From the NCBI GenBank assembly GCA_016720635.1, contig JADKKF010000002.1, positions 469,001 through 533,000 on the forward strand: 64,000 bases of DNA, in the 5' to 3' direction. Position numbers and translations under genes: made by a program. The notes beneath the pieces are model-generated. The model made no database searches and was not told where the DNA came from. It saw only the letters and a program-made list of their open reading frames with translations. The DNA is from Saprospiraceae bacterium. GTDB taxonomy: Bacteria > Bacteroidota > Bacteroidia > Chitinophagales > Saprospiraceae. Below are positions 8,851 to 17,815 of this stretch, in pieces; the first letter of the stretch is position 1, and every line of letters starts with the position of its first letter.

Positions 8851-11484
8851 CTAAAATTCCTTGTAGATTTCACTGAGTTTTTTATCTTTTTCAAACGCTT
8901 TAATATCTTTCAATTTTTGATTTAAAATGGGGATATAAATATCTTTGTCTGCGCTCGATTTGGGATTCTTGGCTTTACTAAGGATAAACTCGTCTAGAAT
9001 GTTTTTTATAATTTTTGTTGAAGCCAATCGCTTGTTAGTTCCATTTTTAGAATTTAAAGATTCGCCAGTTAGAAAATTAGCCACATTCATTTTGGTATCA
9101 TTCGATATAGAGCCTAGGGACGAAGTCCAATGATTGCCAAAACTCAAAATATTGTTGTCCTTGACCGACGACCAGTTTTTTTGAAAAAACCCAAATCGGG
9201 TTGTGTCTTTTGCCGTTGCATAAAGGTCGCCGATTGTATTCAACAATTCACTGTTATAGTCCTCTGTTTTCAAGATTCTATCAGCTTGAGCAAAAGCCAA
9301 GGTTGGCTCTAATTCTTTAAGAGATCGGATCCCTTCGGCAGCCACAGAATATGGAGAATTACCAGTTATCGCATTGTCTATCAAGTGGGCTAAATTAGTG
9401 GCATTGGCTTCTTTTAGTTTTTTCATAGCTAAAATTTGAACATTTGAGTTGGGATCATTTGTCAATTTGGCTATAGCTGAAGTTATCTCTCCAGTAGAAT
9501 TACCATCTAGTTGCTTGAGTGCAAATTGTCTGACTCTCCAACTTGGATCATTTAAAGCATTAACCCAAAGCTGGGTGATTTCGGGTCCAGTTTCCTCATT
9601 TAGTGCCAACATTGCTTCAATTTTTGTAGCAAGGTTTTTGGCTTTTTTAAACAACAGGATATTGGCATCACGGTCCCTCTTATTTTCCAATTCGCACAAG
9701 AGAGACTTGGATGTATCAAAATTTACCAATAGAGGTTTGTCAGAAACTTCAAATTCAAAGGATTCTGTGCGTTTAGAGACATAAATATTTTTGGTTAAGA
9801 CCTTTCCATCGGCAGTGTGGATATCGACAGTGGTTGGAAACTGAAAGATTGGGACACCAGCAGCAAAATCTTGTATTTGTTCGACGTTAACTTTGACTGT
9901 CTTTTTGGCGGCATTGTACTGATTGCTGACGATGAGATGTGGATGTCCAGAAGCTAAAAACCATTGATTGAAAAACCAATTTAGATCTTGGCCTGAGACG
10001 TATTCGAATGATTTTCTTAAATCATGAACTTCAACTGCGGTGTATTCATTTTCACGTAAATAGTGGTTAAGGCCTTCAAAAAAAGTATTATCACCTAGAT
10101 AGTTTCTCAACATATGCAAGACCAATCCTCCTTTGTTGTAGCTATGAGCATCGAACATTTGTTCTTTATCTTCGTAAGAATACCAAATCAAAGGGTGAAC
10201 GCCCTGAAATGCAGAAGATTGCATATAGCCCATTTTCTCATCATAACGGTGAGCCTCGGCCTCATCTTTACCATATTTGTGTTCTAACCAAAGATATTCA
10301 CTATAATTGGCAAAGCCTTCGTTTAGTGTAAGATTGGACCAGCTTTCACAAGTGACCAAGTCTCCAAACCAATGGTGAAACATCTCGTGTGCTACGATAA
10401 GTTCATTCATTTTATTGTCAGCTATTTCCTTAGGATGTCTTTGGACAAATTCACCAAAAATAACCGCTGTAGTATTTTCCATAGCCCCAGAGACGTAATC
10501 TCGGACTACGACTTGTCCATATTTTGACCATGGGTATTTATAATTCAATTTAGTAGAGAAAAATTCCAACATCTCAGGTGTATGAGGGAAAATATTCTTT
10601 GCATACGGACCATATTCGGGCTCTACCATATACAATAGGGGAATATCTCTCCAAGTATCTTTAACTACCGCAAATTTTCCAACAGCCAGCATAAATAAAT
10701 ACGGCGCATGTGGCTTGGTAATGCTATAATGATCGGTACGTGTATTATTTGCGTTTTTTACAGAGCTCAACAAAGTTCCATTGGCAAGGGTCTGCATCGT
10801 ATCTGGAACTGTGAGTACGATTTCGCCTGTACAACGTTCGTTGGGTTTGTCAAAGGTTGGAAACCAATTCGAGTTGCTTTCTGTTTCTCCTTGAGTCCAA
10901 ATCTGCATAGGTTTGGTAGGATGGGACTGATCGTGATTGATAAAATATAGTCCTTGGTCCGATGTAATGGCCTGACTTCCTTTTTTATTTTCACGTTCAG
11001 CAGGTCGCGCTGTGTAGGATATTACAATGGTTAAACTATCGTTTTTGGAAAGAGTTTTATTGGTCTGAATAGCAATCTTGTTTCCATCATAACGGTACAA
11101 GCATTGTTTTTGGCTAGGAAGCTCTTTTATATCATGAATAATAAAATTTCGACCATCCAAATAAAATGAATCTAAGGGATTGTTATAAGGTCTAAGTTTT
11201 ATCGTTGCCTTTCCGATGACATGTTGTTTTGCCCAGTCAAAACTCAAATCAAGTTTGGTATGTAGAATGTCTATAAGGCGAGTTTGTGAAGGTCTATAGA
11301 CTGGTATGGTGTCGGCAGAAATTGAACTATGTGTGACTTCAGGAGATATCTCGATGGGTTCTAATTCTTGATTGATTTCTTCTACAGTTGGGGGCTTAGG
11401 TACTTGGGTTTTCTTAGGCGCGGCACAAAAATTAAAGAACAACAATATAAAAACCAAAGACGAAAGAAGTTTTGGAAAATTCAT
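8851..11484 (-). CDS. M1-family metallo-aminopeptidase (lipoprotein) with C-terminal HEAT-like repeats
   Basis: 877 residues. A hydrophobic N-terminus ending FFNFC (Cys 20) suggests a lipoprotein or signal peptide. The M1 core is complete: substrate-binding GAMEN (GAMENTTAVIF), zinc-binding HEMFH at residues 366-370, and the downstream ligand Glu in NEGFANYSEYLW. It should remove N-terminal amino acids from peptides in the periplasm or at the cell surface. From about residue 620 the sequence has HEAT-like helical repeats (WVNALNDPSWRVRQFALKQL, AIAKLTNDPNSNVQILAMKKL), as in cold-active type M1 enzymes. A good promoter (11522-11552) lies just upstream. Confidence 0.93.
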   Translation of the reverse strand: MNFPKLLSSLVFILLFFNFCAAPKKTQVPKPPTVEEINQELEPIEISPEVTHSSISADTIPVYRPSQTRLIDILHTKLDLSFDWAKQHVIGKATIKLRPYNNPLDSFYLDGRNFIIHDIKELPSQKQCLYRYDGNKIAIQTNKTLSKNDSLTIVISYTARPAERENKKGSQAITSDQGLYFINHDQSHPTKPMQIWTQGETESNSNWFPTFDKPNERCTGEIVLTVPDTMQTLANGTLLSSVKNANNTRTDHYSITKPHAPYLFMLAVGKFAVVKDTWRDIPLLYMVEPEYGPYAKNIFPHTPEMLEFFSTKLNYKYPWSKYGQVVVRDYVSGAMENTTAVIFGEFVQRHPKEIADNKMNELIVAHEMFHHWFGDLVTCESWSNLTLNEGFANYSEYLWLEHKYGKDEAEAHRYDEKMGYMQSSAFQGVHPLIWYSYEDKEQMFDAHSYNKGGLVLHMLRNYLGDNTFFEGLNHYLRENEYTAVEVHDLRKSFEYVSGQDLNWFFNQWFLASGHPHLIVSNQYNAAKKTVKVNVEQIQDFAAGVPIFQFPTTVDIHTADGKVLTKNIYVSKRTESFEFEVSDKPLLVNFDTSKSLLCELENKRDRDANILLFKKAKNLATKIEAMLALNEETGPEITQLWVNALNDPSWRVRQFALKQLDGNSTGEITSAIAKLTNDPNSNVQILAMKKLKEANATNLAHLIDNAITGNSPYSVAAEGIRSLKELEPTLAFAQADRILKTEDYNSELLNTIGDLYATAKDTTRFGFFQKNWSSVKDNNILSFGNHWTSSLGSISNDTKMNVANFLTGESLNSKNGTNKRLASTKIIKNILDEFILSKAKNPKSSADKDIYIPILNQKLKDIKAFEKDKKLSEIYKEF

Positions 11485-11521
11485 GCTTAGTATTAATGTA
11501 TTTAAAAATTGAAAGAAGGGT

Positions 11522-11552
11522 CAAATCTACAATGATAAATCATTATAAACAA
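11522..11552 (-). promoter_or_regulatory. Bacteroidota-type promoter of the M1 aminopeptidase gene
   Basis: Minus strand: TTG at 11552-11550, a 20-base spacer, then TAGATTTG at 11529-11522. This matches TTG-N19-21-TAnnTTTG well. The start codon is 38 bases downstream. Confidence 0.65.
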
Positions 11553-11607
11553 CTTATTTTAGGTGAAGAATGCTCGTAAAGAATATGTTTTAAAATGTAG
11601 TTAAACC

Positions 11608-12279
11608 TCAATTGTAGAAAATGTCTTTTTCACTTTTCTTCCGCTTGTTTACTTTCTTTTTGCGAAGGAGAACGAAAACATTTTGTTCGATTTTGAATCG
11701 ATCAAATAGATCGCCACCCACCAGCAGAAATAGGCCAAGGCCAAAACTTATACATTGTAAGTAAATAAAAGGAAGGTGAAGCTGGGGTTTTATGTTTTTT
11801 ATGATTAAAATATCTAATAGAATGATGACGGCGGTAAATAAGAATAGAAACAAACTTATCGCCCTGGTTTTTTTATGGATAAATGTTTGTTTTGCTATCG
11901 TTTTTTTGAGTAAGTTGATGGCTAGTACGTCATCGGGATTGATTCCGATTAATTCATTGAGGACGAGTTCTGCATTTTTATATTGACCAAGATTGAAAAA
12001 GGCGGCGGCCTTTAAAAACAATAATTCTGAAAAAATATCCTTGCCTTTGAAAGAATAAACATTGAGGTCTATAACCAGCTCGATGGCTTGATCGACAGAA
12101 ACGATGAATTTGGAATAAGCGCCGACTTCAAATAATGATTTGTTATAATGCATAAAAACATCCAAATACTCTTCAAAATCAAGATTATTTATCTCTGATT
12201 TGTGTTTTTCAAAGAAATACACCACACTCCTATACGAAGTATATTCCAATTCTAAATATCGATCATACAAATCAGACAT
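11608..12279 (-). CDS. Unknown inner-membrane protein with helical N-terminal domain
   Basis: 223 residues. The first 135 are helical with TPR-like content (ELLFLKAAAFFNLGQYKNAELVLNEL), followed by two membrane segments (about 143-163 and 172-192) and a very basic, lysine-rich tail (LLRKKKVNKRKKSEKD). I recognise no family. The N-terminal domain and the basic tail probably lie on the same side of the membrane, the cytoplasm. It starts 5 bases after the cyclase stop and is the last gene of the folC-kmo-cyclase operon. A functional link to kynurenine metabolism is not evident. Confidence 0.7.
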   Translation of the reverse strand: MSDLYDRYLELEYTSYRSVVYFFEKHKSEINNLDFEEYLDVFMHYNKSLFEVGAYSKFIVSVDQAIELVIDLNVYSFKGKDIFSELLFLKAAAFFNLGQYKNAELVLNELIGINPDDVLAINLLKKTIAKQTFIHKKTRAISLFLFLFTAVIILLDILIIKNIKPQLHLPFIYLQCISFGLGLFLLVGGDLFDRFKIEQNVFVLLRKKKVNKRKKSEKDIFYN

Positions 12280-12284
12280 GTATA

Positions 12285-13049
12285 TTAACTAGCTTTTTTC
12301 ATTTCATACAAAATCGGGTTACTTGGACTGGCATCAATGGGCAAAGGAATAATCTGCATATTGAGAAAATAATGTCCATCCTTGATTTCAGAGGGGATGT
12401 ACGCCAATTCAGTGATGGTAGCGTTTTCTCTTATTGTGCCCTTTACCTGCCAAAATGCTTTATGTCCTAGAAGTTGTCCATTGTCAGACTCTCTGTCCAC
12501 GCTTGGTATGTCGCAGATAATATGCAAAACACCTAGCTCGACGATATATTGTAACGCTTGATCCTCAAAATATACAGGATTGGTTTCAGAATAATTCTTA
12601 GCCATTTTGGTATCGTCGTTGGGCAAAGTCCTTATAATTAATACTTCTGGGATCATATCTTTAGTAACTAATCTTTCTAAAGTATATTTTGTGATGACTC
12701 TATCTCCATTTTCCAACATAGTGGGATAAACCGATAAAAGTTCTGACACAAAATGATATTTCGTCAATGTAGAAGAAATCGGATAATGACCATCTAATAT
12801 ATGTCCAACAGATTCTGTATGGGTTCCATTGCCATGAGGATTAATTTTAACATTAAAAAAATTAACCGGGCTGCCTTCTTTTATGGATCCAACGAAATCA
12901 CCTGATCTAACGGGTACTACCTCAAAATATGGTGCCTGAAAACAATTAACTTGTTGAAAGGGATTATCATTAAAAGGGATAGCAATAGTCATGGGCGAAT
13001 CCAAATTAACTTCAAACATTATACCCCAATAAGATACCGTTATAACCAT
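12285..13049 (-). CDS. Putative cyclase / kynurenine formamidase-like metal hydrolase
   Basis: 254 residues of the cyclase (KynB/arylformamidase-like) fold. The metal-binding block reads HGNGTHTESVGH, close to the family pattern HxGTHxDxPxH, with Glu in place of the usual Asp and no Pro. The adjacent upstream gene is kynurenine 3-monooxygenase, and the pair fits consecutive steps: N-formylkynurenine to kynurenine, then to 3-hydroxykynurenine. The assignment as formamidase therefore rests on family plus neighbour. An alternative start (MFEVNLDSP, 13019) is possible; I keep the first ATG. The protein is predicted cytoplasmic, with no signal peptide. Confidence 0.8.
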   Translation of the reverse strand: MVITVSYWGIMFEVNLDSPMTIAIPFNDNPFQQVNCFQAPYFEVVPVRSGDFVGSIKEGSPVNFFNVKINPHGNGTHTESVGHILDGHYPISSTLTKYHFVSELLSVYPTMLENGDRVITKYTLERLVTKDMIPEVLIIRTLPNDDTKMAKNYSETNPVYFEDQALQYIVELGVLHIICDIPSVDRESDNGQLLGHKAFWQVKGTIRENATITELAYIPSEIKDGHYFLNMQIIPLPIDASPSNPILYEMKKAS

Positions 13050-13089
13050 ATTTGTTGCTTTGATATCAAGCGTTTAAGCAAATTAATTA

Positions 13090-14454
13090 CTAAAAATTGT
13101 TCACCTTTTGTGCCATATTATTTTTTAATTCTACCAAATCTATACCATCAATCGAATCGATCTTTTTACAGAAATCAATCAGCCAGTTATCCTGCGCTCT
13201 TCCTCTAACCATAGCTTCTGCGTAACTCATATCTTCCCTAAACGTAACCATAGAGTACTTTGAAAAATAATCTGGAAAATTTTGTTCCAACTTAAATTCA
13301 AGGGCTGCTTTTTTGACGAAGGCAATGTCATTTACGCGATCTCTCATTTCATAAAAATTATCAACGGCCAAATCTGCTATGGCATCGCTATGTGGCTTTC
13401 TGTAATTTTCGAAAAGTTGAAATATATCTTTGCTAAATCCTCCTTGATCCGCCAAAAGCTCTGAAAAATAATAACAGTCTTCGAATCCACAGTTCATCCC
13501 TTGTCCATAAAATGGAACAATGGGGTGTGCTGCATCTCCCATCAACAAAGCTTTATCTTCAAAGGACCATTTGCTACATTTTGTCGTTCCCAATAATCCG
13601 ATGGGATTGTTGAAAAATTGACGATCAAATGTCGGCATTAAACCGATGGCATCATGGAAATATTTATTGAAAAAATCGATGACAGATTGCCTTGATTCAA
13701 GCTTTGCAAAGTTTTCTTCTCCTTGATCATTCGAAAGAAATAAAGTAACGGTAAAGCTTCGATCAAGATTGGGCAAAGCGATCATCATAAAGTCCCCTCT
13801 GGGCCAGATATGCAGAGCATTTGGGTCCATTGCAAAATCGCCCTTTTCAGTGGCTGGTATGTTCAATTCCTTATACCCGTGATCCAAAAATTCCGTATGG
13901 ATATCCATGTTGTTGGTACCAAGCGATTGGTAAATAGCTTTTCTAAGGGTTGAATCCGCGCCGTCGGTGCCTATTATTTTATTGAAATTTAACTGCGAAA
14001 TTTGGCTATCCTCCTCATTTTTAAAAAACACAAGATTGTTGTTGAGATCAACATTTGTACATTTTTGATTAAAGTGAATGGTCGCGTTTGGATAGGAACT
14101 CAATTTGTCAAGTAAGAGCTCATTAAGATGGCCCCTGCCGATAGAATTAATAAAATCACCTTGCCGTCCTGAATAACTCAAGAGCCTTAATTGTCCTTCC
14201 AAAGAGTGGATCATCCGCCCCCTCATCTTGATAGCATGTTCATCGGCTACGGTATCCATTCCTATCATTTTTAGGGATCTGATACCTCGATTGGACAAGG
14301 CGAGATTAATAGAGCGTCCACCGACCAATCCTTCTTTTCTAATATCTGATCGGCGCTCGAATATTTCTACTTCATAACCCAGTTGGCAGAGTCTTACGGC
14401 CAACATAGACCCTACGAGTCCTGCCCCGATTATGGTGATTTTTTCTTTTTTCAT
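13090..14454 (-). CDS. kmo: Kynurenine 3-monooxygenase (FAD-dependent)
   Basis: 454 residues. It hydroxylates L-kynurenine to 3-hydroxykynurenine using NADPH and O2. The N-terminal FAD-binding GAGLVGS is at about residues 11-17, followed by RRSDIRKEGLVGGRSINLALSNRG, the characteristic KMO version of the group A flavin hydroxylase N-terminus. The second FAD motif GDAAHPIVPFYGQGMN lies near residue 300. The C-terminal region holds hydrophobic/aromatic helices. In bacteria this enzyme serves tryptophan breakdown or de novo NAD synthesis; nadC occurs 23 kb away in this window, while kynureninase and 3-hydroxyanthranilate dioxygenase are not here. It sits between folC (28 bases) and the formamidase-like cyclase (40 bases). 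Confidence 0.94.
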   Translation of the reverse strand: MKKEKITIIGAGLVGSMLAVRLCQLGYEVEIFERRSDIRKEGLVGGRSINLALSNRGIRSLKMIGMDTVADEHAIKMRGRMIHSLEGQLRLLSYSGRQGDFINSIGRGHLNELLLDKLSSYPNATIHFNQKCTNVDLNNNLVFFKNEEDSQISQLNFNKIIGTDGADSTLRKAIYQSLGTNNMDIHTEFLDHGYKELNIPATEKGDFAMDPNALHIWPRGDFMMIALPNLDRSFTVTLFLSNDQGEENFAKLESRQSVIDFFNKYFHDAIGLMPTFDRQFFNNPIGLLGTTKCSKWSFEDKALLMGDAAHPIVPFYGQGMNCGFEDCYYFSELLADQGGFSKDIFQLFENYRKPHSDAIADLAVDNFYEMRDRVNDIAFVKKAALEFKLEQNFPDYFSKYSMVTFREDMSYAEAMVRGRAQDNWLIDFCKKIDSIDGIDLVELKNNMAQKVNNF

Positions 14455-14482
14455 TTTTTAAATGTATAATTATATAAATGCT

Positions 14483-15778
14483 TTATAGGCATTCTCCCAC
14501 TACAAAAATACTACCTAAAATTAATATCAAATCATTTTCTTTTGCCGACCGAATGGCGGCTATTTTACCTCTTTTCGCCGATGTGTATGATTTACCTTTT
14601 AAACCGTGATATGAGGCTAAGGATTTGAGTTCTGAGGATGGAAGAGCCCTTGGTATATTGGCATTGACGAAGAAATACTGAGCATTTTTGGGTAACATTT
14701 CAAGGACATTGGTGACATCTTTGTCATTCACAAAGCCAAGTATAATTTTGATATGAGGAAAATGATATTTATTTATTTGGTTTAAAACCATCGAAATCCC
14801 TGCAATATTGTGCGCACTATCGGCAATGACTAGGGGCTTATGCTGCAATACTTGCCATCTTCCGATAAAATTGGTAAGCTTAGGAAAATTTTCAAGGCCA
14901 AATTTAACCCTAGAAATGTCCACCTTCATTTGGCAGTTTTCCATAAATGTTTCAAATGTATGGATAGCGGTAACTGTATTTTTTTCTTGGAAACTTCCAG
15001 CACATGGGATGTTCAAATTAGACAAGTAGGGTTTATTACCTTTATTAATAGAAACGCAGAGGGAATCGATATTTTCTCTAATGATTTTACTTGAAAATAA
15101 TCGATCAGCAAAAAGGATTGGGGCGTTGACCGATGCTGCTTTTTGACGGAATACATGCGCTACTTCTTCTTGCGTCTCACCTATGATACAAGGAACGTTT
15201 GGCTTAATGATACCCGCTTTTTCTGCGGCAATGAGCTCCAGTGTATTCCCCAACATTGCTTGATGATCAAAGCTAATTTGAGTGATTGCAATAGTTTTAG
15301 GCATTAATATATTCGTGCTGTCTAATCTTCCTCCAAGACCCACTTCGATGACGGCTATATCAACTTTTTTTTCTCTAAAATATGAAAATGCCATGGCCAC
15401 GGTTATTTCAAAAAAAGAAGGTTGGATTTCTTCTATTAATGGCTTGATATCTTGAATAAATTTTACGATGAATTTTCGATCTATGTATTGGCCAGCTATT
15501 TTTATCCTTTCTCTGAAGTCTTTGTAGTGAGGGGAGACATAAAGACCCGTTTTAAAACCGTGGGTTTGCAATAACGATGCAACCATATGGGAGGTTGAGC
15601 CCTTGCCATTTGTCCCTCCAATATGTATAGCTTCGAAAGAATCCTGAGGGTTGTCTAAGGCTGTGCACAATTTGGTGATATTGGTTAGGTCTTTTTTATA
15701 AGCGGATGAACCAACCCTGTGAAACATCGGGAGCTTTGAATAAATGTAGTCTAGGGTAGCGGCGTATTGTGAGTCCAA
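14483..15778 (-). CDS. folC: Bifunctional dihydrofolate synthase / folylpolyglutamate synthase
   Basis: 431 residues, a Mur-ligase-family enzyme adding glutamate to dihydropteroate and to folates. ATP-binding GTNGKGST lies near residues 53-60, followed by the family stretches FKTGLYVSPHYKDFRERI, VGLGGRLDSTN and the C-terminal ADSAHN. The frame begins with TTG at 15778; no in-frame ATG precedes it and the length from this TTG matches other Bacteroidota FolC proteins (MxxxxxTLxYxxxxLPMFxRVG). A TACCTTTG promoter element lies 45 bases upstream. It leads a four-gene operon with kmo, the cyclase and a membrane protein. Confidence 0.94.
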   Translation of the reverse strand: MDSQYAATLDYIYSKLPMFHRVGSSAYKKDLTNITKLCTALDNPQDSFEAIHIGGTNGKGSTSHMVASLLQTHGFKTGLYVSPHYKDFRERIKIAGQYIDRKFIVKFIQDIKPLIEEIQPSFFEITVAMAFSYFREKKVDIAVIEVGLGGRLDSTNILMPKTIAITQISFDHQAMLGNTLELIAAEKAGIIKPNVPCIIGETQEEVAHVFRQKAASVNAPILFADRLFSSKIIRENIDSLCVSINKGNKPYLSNLNIPCAGSFQEKNTVTAIHTFETFMENCQMKVDISRVKFGLENFPKLTNFIGRWQVLQHKPLVIADSAHNIAGISMVLNQINKYHFPHIKIILGFVNDKDVTNVLEMLPKNAQYFFVNANIPRALPSSELKSLASYHGLKGKSYTSAKRGKIAAIRSAKENDLILILGSIFVVGECL

Positions 15779-15822
15779 ATTTATTTTGTATGATTAATTA
15801 ATATTTAAAAAAATGTAATGCA

Positions 15823-15851
15823 CAAAGGTAACCCAATGGCTAGAATTCAAA
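15823..15851 (-). promoter_or_regulatory. Probable promoter of the folC-kmo operon
   Basis: Minus strand: TTTG at 15851-15848, a 17-base spacer (slightly short), then TACCTTTG at 15830-15823, an exact TAnnTTTG match. It lies between divergent folC and hldD. Confidence 0.5.
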
Positions 15852-15927
15852 TTCCACAGTTTGAATTATTTTGGGTAAATCTCCAATTTTTCTCTTACTT
15901 TGCATTTCAAACAATCAATATTAAAAA

Positions 15928-16899
15928 ATGATAGTCATCACTGGAACTGCGGGCTTTATTGGATCTTGTCTTTTGGCAGAGATGAGGCATCATTATGATG
16001 GCGAGATCATCAGTGTGGATGATTTTAAGATATTGGGTAAAAAAGGCAATTGGGAATGCGCCACGCACCAAGTGACGCACATCGAACGAATTGATTTTGT
16101 AGAATGGTTTAGAACTCATAGTAGCCAGGTTGAGTACGTATTCCATCTGGGGGCAAGGACGGATACAACTTGTATGGATCCTCAGATATTAAGTGAATTA
16201 AATCTCAACTATACACGCGACCTTTGGAGGATATGCAGCGAAGAGGACATCCCCTTCATCTATGCCTCTAGTGCGGCAACATACGGCATGGGAGAATATG
16301 GATTTTCGGATGACCATGAGACTCCATTCAAGGTAAAACCCCTCAATTTATATGCAAAATCAAAGAATGACTTTGACAAATGGGCATTAAAATCAAGTTT
16401 TAATCCTCCCGTTTGGGCTGGTCTGAAATTTTTCAACGTTTTTGGTCCCAATGAATACCACAAGGGTAGGATGGCATCCGTCATTTGGCATACGGTCCAA
16501 CAGATCAAGTTGTCAGGATATATGAAGTTGTTCAAATCACATCGGCCTGATTTTTTTGATGGACACCAAAAGAGAGATTTTATCTATGTACAAGACGTAA
16601 TCGATATCATTTTATACTTATACAAAAATGATTTTAAATCTGGTTTGTACAATGTCGGTTCTGGTAAAGCGAGGACTTTTCTCGATCTAACAAAAGCAAC
16701 TTTCAAGGCTTTGGGCAAGGAAGAGCAAATCCAATTTATCGATATGCCAACTGATTTGCAGGACAAATATCAGTACTTTACAGAAGCAGATATGCGCAAG
16801 CTAAAACGAGCCGGGTATAAAACAGCCATCCGTCCACTGGAAGCCACCGTTGAGGAATACGTTCAAGACTATTTGATTCCGAATAAATATAAGATTTAA
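15928..16899 (+). CDS. hldD: ADP-L-glycero-D-manno-heptose 6-epimerase
   Basis: 323 residues, an extended short-chain dehydrogenase. The NAD(P)-binding motif TGTAGFIGS is at residues 5-13, the catalytic YAKSK (YxxxK) near residue 140, and the sequence follows HldD/RfaD through HLGARTDTTCMDP, ASSAATYG and NVFGPNEYHKGRMASV. It inverts C6 of ADP-glycero-manno-heptose to supply heptose for the LPS core. It is transcribed divergently from folC. No other heptose genes are adjacent. Confidence 0.92.
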   Translation: MIVITGTAGFIGSCLLAEMRHHYDGEIISVDDFKILGKKGNWECATHQVTHIERIDFVEWFRTHSSQVEYVFHLGARTDTTCMDPQILSELNLNYTRDLWRICSEEDIPFIYASSAATYGMGEYGFSDDHETPFKVKPLNLYAKSKNDFDKWALKSSFNPPVWAGLKFFNVFGPNEYHKGRMASVIWHTVQQIKLSGYMKLFKSHRPDFFDGHQKRDFIYVQDVIDIILYLYKNDFKSGLYNVGSGKARTFLDLTKATFKALGKEEQIQFIDMPTDLQDKYQYFTEADMRKLKRAGYKTAIRPLEATVEEYVQDYLIPNKYKI

Positions 16900-17205
16900 T
16901 CTAGACTTTGGAGAAGAGAATGGTTCATTAAAATGGCTTTTAATAGATATAGATGGGAGAATTCAAGGTTCTAAATAACGAATAGATAGAACTAAATAAA
17001 TCTGCTATAAACGGAGTAAACCATTCTGTGAAAAGAGGGCTTAGGAATAATTTCTGAATAATTGATGGAAATAAATACAAAAACAACAAATGTACAAAAT
17101 CCATAGTTGATTGAGAAAAACCTAATTAACCAGCGTTGAGGTCCTTATAAAAAACAATTGAAATTTTGTTAATGACAAAAATTAATAAAGAAAAATAAAA
17201 AATAA
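16900..17205. other. Intergenic region without a recognisable gene
   Basis: AT-rich gap of about 300 bases between hldD and the RND operon promoter. I see no open frame of note. A 9-base inverted repeat (AGAATGGTT at 16917-16925, AACCATTCT at 17019-17027) is the only structure found; it is too short and too widely spaced to interpret. Confidence 0.5.
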
Positions 17206-17239
17206 TTTGAATAATAAGGATTAAAAAGCGCTATATTTG
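17206..17239 (+). promoter_or_regulatory. Promoter of the RND efflux operon
   Basis: TTTG at 17206-17209, a 22-base spacer, then TATATTTG at 17232-17239, 14 bases before the ATG of the 155-aa leader protein. It is close to the TTTG-N19-21-TAnnTTTG consensus. The transcript leader would be very short (under 10 bases). Confidence 0.65.
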
Positions 17240-17253
17240 CACCCCAATTTGAG

Positions 17254-17721
17254 ATGCGTAGTCTTTTGAAAAAATACAACCAATTTGGAGGGGGGCAATA
17301 CAGCCTTCTTATCTTGTTAGTTTTAGTACTGGGGCTTTCAGTCAGAACTGTTACTGCATATTCATTGGAACAAATCAATCTTGAGATTTCTTCTACTCAA
17401 ACTGTATCGGACATTTTTTATAAAGGACAAAAAAGCATTGAAATCAATCTAAAATGTGTCAAAGGTGATTTCAACTCGATACCTTTATACTCTAATTATC
17501 CAAGTTTTATTCTGGAAGATTCAGAAAATGATGACGAAAAATATACGGCTGAGAATAATATAGACGATGATTTTTCAACAATTTTCAAAAGCAAATTAAA
17601 TCTAGTAAATCGAGCATGTAAGTTGCCCTTAAAACAATTCGTTTACATAGAATTTACTTTAGTTTCTTGCCCACTTTATATTCTTTTCCACTCCTGGAAA
17701 TCACATATTTTTTCAGTATAA
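17254..17721 (+). CDS. Unknown small protein, first gene of the RND efflux operon
   Basis: 155 residues with an N-terminal hydrophobic segment (about residues 17-36, YSLLILLVLVLGLSVRTVTA) acting as signal peptide or membrane anchor, an acidic middle (DSENDDEKYTAENNIDDDFS), and a hydrophobic, cysteine-containing end (about residues 130-150). I recognise no family. It has its own close promoter and is followed 94 bases later by the adaptor, permease and outer-membrane channel of an RND pump on the same strand. Short unknown secreted proteins often lead such operons in Bacteroidota, so a sensing or assembly role is a reasonable guess but is not shown by sequence. Confidence 0.7.
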   Translation: MRSLLKKYNQFGGGQYSLLILLVLVLGLSVRTVTAYSLEQINLEISSTQTVSDIFYKGQKSIEINLKCVKGDFNSIPLYSNYPSFILEDSENDDEKYTAENNIDDDFSTIFKSKLNLVNRACKLPLKQFVYIEFTLVSCPLYILFHSWKSHIFSV

Positions 17722-17815
17722 ACCTCTGACTTATTTTGAATTAAGTCAACTCCGATCAACTCTACATGTAGAGTAACATACATTTTTATAATCTTCTTAA
17801 AATTAAAATTTTACG

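Noticed and set aside
16917..17027. 9-base inverted repeat as ends of a small mobile element (about 110 bases)
   Set aside because: The match is short, does not extend, and there is no target duplication or transposase.
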